This document shows, one piece after another, positions 58,375 to 64,000 of a stretch of 64,000 nt of DNA. The notes under the pieces were generated by a model. It was not told the DNA's origin and did not search any database. It saw nothing but the letters and a program-made list of their open reading frames with translations. How positions within the stretch are numbered: position 1 is the first letter of the stretch; the number at the start of each line of letters is the position of its first letter. The stretch covers positions 124,001 through 188,000 of the forward strand of contig NZ_JAMBNO010000009.1 in the NCBI RefSeq assembly GCF_023715105.1, written 5' to 3'. The stretch is from Hydrogenophaga intermedia. Lineage in GTDB: Bacteria; Pseudomonadota; Gammaproteobacteria; Burkholderiales; Burkholderiaceae_C. The translations under genes and the position numbers were made by a program.

Positions 58375-61300
58375 TCACCGATTCTCGAACGGCAGCGTCA
58401 TGTCGCGCAGGTCCTTGCGCGTCTCGACCATCACCAGCGGGCCGTCGTCGAGCACCGCGGCCGGCTTGGGTTCGCGCGGAACATGCACGGGCTTGGGTTC
58501 GGCGGCGATGGCGGCCTGCACCTGGGCCACTTTCGCGGCGTCGGAGTTGACCCATTCGAGGCCGCTGGCCGCGGCGACGGCCTGCATCTCGGCCACGCTG
58601 AGCGTGTACGGCTGCACCCTGGGCAGTGCGCGCGTTGTCGGCGAAACGGCCGCAGCGGGGGCCGCCGGCACGGGCGCAGCCACCGGGGCAGCCGCGGCAG
58701 CCGGCACTGCGCTTGCGACGGGCGCAGCAACAGGTGCAGCAACAGGCGCAGTCATCGGTACAGCCGTTGGCGCGGCAACAGCGCTCGCCGACGCAGGCGC
58801 GCTCACCGTGGCGGCTGGCGCGCTCGCCGTGGCCGGCAGGGTGAAGTAACTGCGTGCGGGCGGCGCATCGTCCGCTGCGGGCGCAGGGGCGACCTCACCG
58901 TCGTAGGCCATGGGCTGGGTGTCGCCGGCTTCGGCGGGCGCATCGGCACCTTCGCGTGCCGGGCGATCACGGCGATCACCGCGGCGGTCGCGGCCATAGC
59001 GGTCACGGCCGCGGCGCTCGCGCGGGGCCTCGCCGTTCTGCGCATCCTGGTTTTCGGGTGCAGTCGCCTCGGCGCCGGGTTCCACCGTCCCGCTGGCGGC
59101 AACGGCGTCCTGGCCCTCGGGGCGACGGCGCTCGCCGTCGCGTCCACGTCCGCGGCCACCGCGCTCGCCACGCTCACGGCGCGGTGCCTGCTCGGCGCTG
59201 GCGTCCACCGTCTCGCTCACGGGCAGGCTGGTCGCGCCTTCATGGATGGCCTCGGCGGGTGCGGTGTCCCGGCGCTCGCCGCGCCGATCACCACGACGGC
59301 CTTCGCCACCACGCTGGCCCTCGGGGCGCTCGCCGCGCTGGCCCTCGGGGCGCTCGCCACGCTGACCTTCCGGGCGCTCGCCGCGCTGGCCTTCGCCACG
59401 CGGTTGGTCACCGCGGTTGTCGTTGCGGCGGTTCTCGCCACGGGCGCCGCGCCCTGGCTGGGCCTCCGCGCCGGCATCGCGCTGGTTGTCGCGTTGTTGT
59501 GCGTCTCGGGCACCGCCACGGCCATCACCGCGTCCTTCGCCACGCTCGCCGCCGCGACCACCGCGGCGGCCGCGGCCGCCATCACGGCCGCCATCGCGGG
59601 CTTCGGCGCGTCGGCCGTCGGGCCGTGCGCCTTCACGTGCCGCAGGGGCCGGCGCGGGTGCCGCAGGGGCGGGTGCAGCGCCACCGCCGAACAGGCTCTT
59701 GAGCCAGCCGAAGAAGCCTTTCTCGGCCGGGGCTGCAGCGGCGACCGGTGCCTTGCGCGCCACGGGCGCCGCGGGCGCCGCAGGTGCGGCGGCCGGTTGT
59801 TCGGGCTTGGGCACCGCCACGGGAGCCGGCGCGTCGGGCAGCACGCCCTTGATCACCGGTTCCTGCTTGTTGGTGCGTTCCTGGCTGCGGCGCGTGAAGC
59901 TGGCCACGTCGTCCACTTCCTCGGCCAGCTTGTAGCTGGAGTCGAGGTTGTCCAGGCGGGGGTCGTCGTGCTTCAGGCGCTCGAGCTTGTAGTTGGGGGT
60001 GTCGAGCGACTTGTTGGGTACCAGCAGCACGTTGATGCGCTGCTTGAGTTCGATCTTGGTGATCTCGGTGCGCTTTTCGTTGAGCAGGAAGCTGGCCACT
60101 TCAACCGGCACCTGCACCAGCACAGCGGCGGTGCTGTCCTTGAGCGACTCCTCCTGAATGACGCGCAGGATCTGCAGCGCAGAGGATTCCGTGTCGCGGA
60201 TGTGGCCGGAGCCACCGCAGCGCGGGCAGGGAATGGAGGCGCCTTCGTTGAGCGCGGGCTTCAAGCGCTGGCGGCTCATCTCGAGCAGGCCGAACTTGCT
60301 GATGGAGGCGAACTGCACGCGCGCGCGGTCCTGGCGCAGTGCGTCGCGCAGGCGGTTTTCCACCTCGCGGCGGTTCTTGCTCTCCTCCATGTCGATGAAG
60401 TCGATCACGATCAGGCCGCCGAGATCGCGCAGGCGGGCCTGGCGCGCCACTTCGTCGGCGGCTTCGAGGTTGGTGCGGGTGGCGGTTTCTTCGATGTCGC
60501 CGCCCTTGATGGCGCGCGCCGAGTTCACGTCCACCGCCACCAGGGCTTCGGTCTGGTCGATCACGATGGCGCCGCCGCTGGGCAACTGCACGATGCGGCT
60601 GTAGGCGGTCTCGATCTGGTGTTCGATCTGGAAGCGGCTGAACAGCGGCGCGTCGTCGCGGTAGCGCTTCACGCGGTGCCCGTGCTCGGGCATCACGTGG
60701 CTCATGAACTGGTGCGCCTGATCGAAGATGTCATCGGTGTCGATGAGGATCTCGCCGATATCGCTGTTGAAGTAGTCGCGGATGGCGCGGATCACCAGGC
60801 TCGATTCCTGGTAGATCAGGAAGGCGCCCTTGCCTGATTGCGCGGCGCCGTCGATGGCGGTCCAGAGCTTGAGCAGGTAGTTGAGGTCCCACTGCAGCTC
60901 GGGCGCCTCGCGGCCGATGCCGGCCGTGCGCGCGATGATGCTCATGCCGTTGGGGTACTCGAGCTGGTCGAGTGCGGCCTTGAGTTCGGCGCGCTCATCG
61001 CCCTCGATGCGGCGCGAGACGCCACCGCCGCGCGGGTTGTTGGGCATCAGCACCACATAGCGGCCCGCCAGGCTGATGAAGGTGGTGAGGGCGGCGCCCT
61101 TGTTGCCGCGCTCTTCCTTCTCGACCTGGACGATCAGCTCCTGACCTTCCTTGATCACGTCCTGAATGCGGGCCTGGGAGGGCGGCGTGTTGCCCTGGAA
61201 GAACTGGCGCGCGATTTCCTTGAACGGCAGGAAACCGTGGCGGTCTTCGCCGTAGTCGACGAAGCAGGCTTCCAGCGAGGGCTCGACGCGCGTGACGACG

Positions 61301-61431
61301 GCCTTGTAGATGTTGCCCTTGCGCTGCTCGCGCCCTTCGATCTCGATCTCGTAGTCGAGGAGCTTTTGCCCGTCGACGATGGCCAGGCGGCGTTCTTCGG
61401 CCTGCGTGGCGTTGATCAGCATGCGTTTCAT
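58375..61431 (-). CDS. rne: Ribonuclease E
   Basis: This 1018-residue endoribonuclease is the core of the degradosome and of rRNA/tRNA processing. The catalytic half starts [21 protein letters not shown], carries the S1 domain ([23 protein letters not shown]), the DNase-I-like site ([23 protein letters not shown]) and the zinc-link [21 protein letters not shown]. The C-terminal half (from about residue 520) is disordered, rich in Ala/Pro/Arg/Gly, with tandem GERPEGQR repeats and Arg-rich stretches for RNA binding. The ATG at 61431 is the family start. Confidence 0.97.
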   Translation of the reverse strand: MKRMLINATQAEERRLAIVDGQKLLDYEIEIEGREQRKGNIYKAVVTRVEPSLEACFVDYGEDRHGFLPFKEIARQFFQGNTPPSQARIQDVIKEGQELIVQVEKEERGNKGAALTTFISLAGRYVVLMPNNPRGGGVSRRIEGDERAELKAALDQLEYPNGMSIIARTAGIGREAPELQWDLNYLLKLWTAIDGAAQSGKGAFLIYQESSLVIRAIRDYFNSDIGEILIDTDDIFDQAHQFMSHVMPEHGHRVKRYRDDAPLFSRFQIEHQIETAYSRIVQLPSGGAIVIDQTEALVAVDVNSARAIKGGDIEETATRTNLEAADEVARQARLRDLGGLIVIDFIDMEESKNRREVENRLRDALRQDRARVQFASISKFGLLEMSRQRLKPALNEGASIPCPRCGGSGHIRDTESSALQILRVIQEESLKDSTAAVLVQVPVEVASFLLNEKRTEITKIELKQRINVLLVPNKSLDTPNYKLERLKHDDPRLDNLDSSYKLAEEVDDVASFTRRSQERTNKQEPVIKGVLPDAPAPVAVPKPEQPAAAPAAPAAPVARKAPVAAAAPAEKGFFGWLKSLFGGGAAPAPAAPAPAPAAREGARPDGRRAEARDGGRDGGRGRRGGRGGERGEGRGDGRGGARDAQQRDNQRDAGAEAQPGRGARGENRRNDNRGDQPRGEGQRGERPEGQRGERPEGQRGERPEGQRGGEGRRGDRRGERRDTAPAEAIHEGATSLPVSETVDASAEQAPRRERGERGGRGRGRDGERRRPEGQDAVAASGTVEPGAEATAPENQDAQNGEAPRERRGRDRYGRDRRGDRRDRPAREGADAPAEAGDTQPMAYDGEVAPAPAADDAPPARSYFTLPATASAPAATVSAPASASAVAAPTAVPMTAPVAAPVAAPVASAVPAAAAAPVAAPVPAAPAAAVSPTTRALPRVQPYTLSVAEMQAVAAASGLEWVNSDAAKVAQVQAAIAAEPKPVHVPREPKPAAVLDDGPLVMVETRKDLRDMTLPFENR
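59312..59395 (-). repeat. 24-bp tandem repeat inside rne
   Basis: About 3.5 units of 24 bases encode repeated RPEGQRGE octapeptides in the unstructured C-terminal half of RNase E. The units begin at 59312, 59336, 59360 and 59384, with a few substitutions. Such units can expand or contract by slippage. They lie in a coding region and are not a CRISPR array. Confidence 0.85.
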
Positions 61432-61998
61432 GTTGCGTTTCCTTCTGTGCACACACGGCGGCGCACGGGCTTGCAAAGCCCGGGCCACCCGTCAGGCCGG
61501 GAAGCCGCACACGCAACGAACGCAGGAGGAATTGCCGGAGAGCCGTGACCGGGCGTGGGTTGGCGTCGCGCGCGTCAGGCGCAGTGACGCCATGCCGGGT
61601 CGGGCATGGGCGCGTGGAGTCGGATCTGGAAGAGAGGGGGCTCGATGGCTGTCGTCGACATGATCTGGCCGTTGTCTCTGCGGTCTCGTCGTCCTCGCTC
61701 AGGCCACGTTTGTCGGGCCTGGGCGATTGGGGTATTCCGTTGTCGGTTCGCTGTGGGTCTGCGGATTCCACCGCGGCGTCCGCCGGATCGCGGCCGACCG
61801 GGATGCCTCGTGGCGCATCGGGGATCGGACTCGGGAACCGGGTGCCGCAGCTGGCCACCTTTGCCCGCCGGGCCCCCGGCAGTTCCGGGCCGGCCACTGC
61901 CGTGTTGGCTGCCTTAAACTCCAAGGCAAATCAAACACTTACAGCACACAACGGGCGTCGCTCATTATAGACACGTCACCCGCTGGCGTGGTGGATTC
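61432..61998. other. Long rne leader and rne-rluC divergent intergenic region
   Basis: The 567 bases between the divergent rne and rluC starts hold no gene I can support. On the rne strand a perfect -10 TATAAT lies at 61964-61969, so the rne transcript may carry a leader of about 520-530 nt. A clean hairpin, CGGGCTT-GCA-AAGCCCG at 61466-61482, lies about 35 bases before the rne start codon. Long leaders allow RNase E to control its own mRNA in E. coli; the same is proposed here. Confidence 0.6.
61964..61969 (-). promoter_or_regulatory. Candidate -10 element for rne
   Basis: TATAAT on the minus strand is a perfect consensus hexamer in very GC-rich DNA. The matching -35, about 17 bases upstream on that strand, is weak. 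Because the site is only 30 bases from the rluC start, its rightward promoter must overlap it. Confidence 0.5.
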
Positions 61999-62964
61999 AT
62001 GAACGCCCCTGCCGCTCCCGCCGTACGCCACCTCACCGTCGACGAAGAATCCGACGGCCAGCGCCTGGACAACTTCCTGTTGCGCGAACTCAAGGGCGTG
62101 CCCAAGACCCACGTCTATCGCATCATTCGCTCGGGCGAAGTGCGCCGCAACAAGGGCCGGGTCAGTGCCGACGATCGCGTGCAGGCCGGCGATGTTTTGC
62201 GCATTCCGCCGATTCGCCTGTCCGCGCAAATCGAGGAAAAGGCCGAGAAACCGGCGCCACCGCGCGAATTCCCGGTGGTGCACGAAGACGAGGGCCTGCT
62301 GGCGATCGACAAGCCCGCGGGTGTGGCGGTGCACGGCGGCAGCGGGGTGAGCTTCGGCGTCATCGAGCAATTGCGCCGGGCGCGGCCCACGGCGCGCTTG
62401 CTTGAATTGGTGCACCGGCTCGACCGCGAAACCAGCGGGCTGCTGCTCATCGCCAAGAAAAAAAGCGTTCTGAAGGCTGTTCAGGACCAATTCCGGGAGC
62501 GCGAGACCGACAAAATCTATCTGGCGCTGGTGGTGGGCAGTTGGCCGGTGCGCAAGAAGGTCATTGATCAGCCACTGCACAAATTCCTGCTGGCCGACGG
62601 CGAGCGCCGGGTGCGGGTGACGGATGCCGGTGACCCCGACGGAATGCGAGCGATCACCCTCCTGAAGATCGTCCAGCAATGGCCATCGACGCAGGACCGG
62701 CCCGCACTCAGCCTGCTGGAGGTGACGATCAAGACCGGGCGCACCCACCAGATCCGCGTGCACCTGGCCAGCGCCGGCCACCCGATTGCCGGTGACGACA
62801 AATATGGCGATTTCGAGGTCAATCGGCAATTGGCGCGCACCGGCCTGCGGCGGATGTTCCTGCATGCCTGGCGATTGCGCCTGACGCAGCCACTGACGCA
62901 GCAGCCCCTGGCATTGCAGGCGGAATTGCCCGCTGAATTGAAAAATTACATCAACGGGCTTTGA
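61999..62964 (+). CDS. rluC: 23S rRNA pseudouridine synthase RluC
   Basis: This 321-residue enzyme makes pseudouridines at several sites of 23S rRNA. An N-terminal S4 RNA-binding domain (GQRLDNFLLRELKGVPKTHVYRIIRSGEVRRNKGRV) precedes the RluA-type catalytic domain. That domain holds VHRLDRETSGLLLIAKK with the catalytic aspartate near residue 141, then KTGRTHQIRVHLASAGHPIAGDDKYGD. It is divergent from rne, as in E. coli and many other proteobacteria. Confidence 0.96.
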   Translation: MNAPAAPAVRHLTVDEESDGQRLDNFLLRELKGVPKTHVYRIIRSGEVRRNKGRVSADDRVQAGDVLRIPPIRLSAQIEEKAEKPAPPREFPVVHEDEGLLAIDKPAGVAVHGGSGVSFGVIEQLRRARPTARLLELVHRLDRETSGLLLIAKKKSVLKAVQDQFRERETDKIYLALVVGSWPVRKKVIDQPLHKFLLADGERRVRVTDAGDPDGMRAITLLKIVQQWPSTQDRPALSLLEVTIKTGRTHQIRVHLASAGHPIAGDDKYGDFEVNRQLARTGLRRMFLHAWRLRLTQPLTQQPLALQAELPAELKNYINGL

Positions 62965-63038
62965 TCCGCGAATAGAATGCCGCCAGCGTCGCTGCGATGG
63001 CGCTGCATTCCATTCCAACAGGCAAAAAGGAACAATCA

Positions 63039-63347
63039 ATGGCAACGTATTCCGAGTTGATGGCACAGGCGCAGAACCTGATGGCACAGGCCGAACAGGC
63101 GCGCAAGAACGAATTGGCGGGCGTGATCGCCGACATCAAGGCGAAAATGAAGCAATACGGCATCACCGTGGCCGATCTGGGCGGTGCCAGCGGTGGCGGT
63201 GGTGGCAAGCGCGCGGCCAAGACGGCGGCGGCACCCAAATACCGTGGTCCGAACGGCGAACTCTGGGCCGGTGGCCCGGGGCGCAAGCCGCAGTGGGTGC
63301 GCGACGTGCTGGCCGCCGGCAAGAACCTGGACGCCTACCGCATCTGA
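63039..63347 (+). CDS. H-NS family DNA-binding protein
   Basis: This 102-residue nucleoid protein has an N-terminal coiled coil for dimerisation (SELMAQAQNLMAQAEQARKNELAGVIADIKAKM), a flexible Gly/Lys/Ala linker (49-65), and the C-terminal DNA-binding motif YRGPNGELWAGGPGRKPQWV. It represses AT-rich or foreign DNA. The ATG follows AAAAAGGAA; an in-frame upstream ATG at 62997 is less likely. It has its own terminator. Confidence 0.93.
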   Translation: MATYSELMAQAQNLMAQAEQARKNELAGVIADIKAKMKQYGITVADLGGASGGGGGKRAAKTAAAPKYRGPNGELWAGGPGRKPQWVRDVLAAGKNLDAYRI

Positions 63348-63368
63348 GCCGGTTCAACGCTGTTTTCG

Positions 63369-63394
63369 AGGCCCGCCCCCTGGCGGGCCTTTTT
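63369..63394 (+). terminator. Terminator after the H-NS gene
   Basis: A 9-bp perfect stem (AGGCCCGCC and GGCGGGCCT) with a CCCT loop and a T-run follows the H-NS-like stop by 21 bases. Confidence 0.9.
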
Positions 63395-63442
63395 CATCGC
63401 CCTGCCCGAAGGGGGGCGCGGGCGCTGGTTATCCTTTCGCAC

Positions 63443-63925
63443 ATGCACAGGGTTCTGTTGGTCTGCATGGGCAACATCTGCCGCTCGCCCTTGGCCAGCG
63501 CCGTGATGCAGGCCGAGGTGGTGCGCCGCGGCCTGCAGGGCAGGGTGGCGGTGGCATCGGCCGGTGTGTACGACGGCCACGCGGGCGAACGCGCCGATGG
63601 CCGCGCGCGCCGTCTGGCCCTGGACCGGGGCTACCCGGCCATCGAAACCGAGCGCGCACGCGGCGTGCGCGACGATGACTTCGAGCGCTTCGACCTGATC
63701 CTCGCGATGGACCACAGCAACCTGCGCGGCCTGCAGCGCCGTTGCCCCGAGCCGCACCAGCACAAGCTGCACCTGTACCTGGCCTACGCCGGCCTGGGCG
63801 AGCGCGAGGTGCCTGACCCGTACTACGGGCCGATCGAGGGCTTCGAGCTCGTGCTGGGCTTGTGCGAGCAGGCCAGCGGTGCGGTGCTGGACCGCCTGCT
63901 CGCCAGTCGCACTCAGACGCCGTAG
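63443..63925 (+). CDS. Low-molecular-weight protein-tyrosine phosphatase
   Basis: This 160-residue cytoplasmic phosphatase has the CX5R catalytic loop VCMGNICRSP (C8, R14) at the N-terminus and the general-acid motif DPYYG in the second half (VPDPYYGPIEG). In bacteria such enzymes often regulate tyrosine kinases of exopolysaccharide synthesis. The convergent gene at the right edge looks like a sugar-nucleotide epimerase, which fits that idea. Its stop overlaps that gene by 13 bases. Confidence 0.94.
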   Translation: MHRVLLVCMGNICRSPLASAVMQAEVVRRGLQGRVAVASAGVYDGHAGERADGRARRLALDRGYPAIETERARGVRDDDFERFDLILAMDHSNLRGLQRRCPEPHQHKLHLYLAYAGLGEREVPDPYYGPIEGFELVLGLCEQASGAVLDRLLASRTQTP

Positions 63926-64000
63926 TACCCGCGGTACCAGCGCACGAAGCGATCGATGCCTTCGGCCAGCGGCGTGGCGGGGGCAAAACCCACCCAGTCC
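63913..64000 (-). CDS. Sugar-nucleotide epimerase/dehydratase, C-terminal end only
   Basis: The last 29 codons of a leftward gene are visible. They read WVGFAPATPLAEGIDRFVRW and end in YRGYYGV and a TGA at 63913-63915. 'TPLAEGIDRFVxWYRxYY' is the typical end of NAD-dependent epimerases such as UDP-glucuronate 4-epimerase. The start is beyond the window, so the exact enzyme cannot be fixed. Confidence 0.7.
   Translation of the reverse strand, partial: DWVGFAPATPLAEGIDRFVRWYRGYYGV

Noticed and set aside
59312-59395. Regular short repeats that might suggest a CRISPR array
   Set aside because: Units are contiguous 24-mers with no spacers, in frame in rne; there are no cas genes in the window.
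58336-60837. A long plus-strand frame across rne with hydrophobic Ala/Thr/Leu-rich repeats that look like membrane segments
   Set aside because: The apparent repeats are the reverse reading of the Arg/Gly/Pro-rich tail of RNase E.
60995-61924. A minus-strand frame of 309 codons covering the rne leader
   Set aside because: It overlaps the first part of rne out of frame, shows no domain and is Pro/Arg/Ala/Ser-rich. The leader is better seen as untranslated.

Overview
The window is a GC-rich, gene-dense piece of bacterial chromosome. It suggests a betaproteobacterium of the order Burkholderiales, most likely a Comamonadaceae member (Hydrogenophaga-like; this is inference from gene content and synteny, not a database match). 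The pointers are the hemC-hemD-hemX-hemY cluster, an H-NS-like protein of the short betaproteobacterial type, the aerobic benzoyl-CoA (box) pathway with its BoxR regulator, DUF3460 beside scpA, and a membrane-bound formate dehydrogenase with DUF3305/DUF3306 neighbours.

Layout. 1-8.3 kb: NAD biosynthesis (nadC end, nadA, convergent nadB), scpA with a DUF3460 gene, a SulP anion transporter, a BamE/OmlA-like lipoprotein and metG. 8.3-8.8 kb: a non-coding stretch with two inverted, structured hairpin repeats. 8.8-10.8 kb: the Fe-S carrier ATPase apbC and a GNAT acetyltransferase. 10.8-19.7 kb: a complete box module. boxD-bclA run left and boxR then boxC-boxB-boxA run right from a region carrying TGCA-N6-TGCA operators. 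Benzoate is activated to benzoyl-CoA (BclA), epoxidised (BoxA/BoxB), ring-cleaved (BoxC), and the semialdehyde oxidised (BoxD); BoxR senses benzoyl-CoA.

19.7-34.5 kb: a formate dehydrogenase island. It holds DUF3305, DUF3306, a 700-residue polyferredoxin, a TorD-like chaperone and a DUF1330 protein. A sensor kinase with a sigma54-type response regulator follows on the other strand. Then come a small Tat-signal protein, the catalytic alpha subunit, the Fe-S beta subunit, a small lipoprotein, the cytochrome b gamma subunit, a small periplasmic protein, a terminator and fdhD. Together these encode a Tat-exported, quinone-reducing formate dehydrogenase with its own maturation and regulation genes.

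34.5-50.9 kb: housekeeping genes: upp, an FtsX-like permease, truncated haemoglobin, a DUF3047 lipoprotein, Smr, radC, fkpB-ispH-serS, tRNA-Ser(CGA), a two-component pair, trpS, an M50 protease, a YciO-family protein, two tandem EamA transporters and a PHP-domain phosphoesterase. 51-58.3 kb: ppc, divergent from hemC-hemD-hemX-hemY. 58.3-64 kb: rne (RNase E) with a leader of up to about 530 nt, rluC, an H-NS-like gene, a low-molecular-weight phosphotyrosine phosphatase, and the end of a sugar-nucleotide epimerase. No insertion sequence, prophage, integron or CRISPR array was seen. Long open frames antisense to real genes are GC-driven shadows and are left out.
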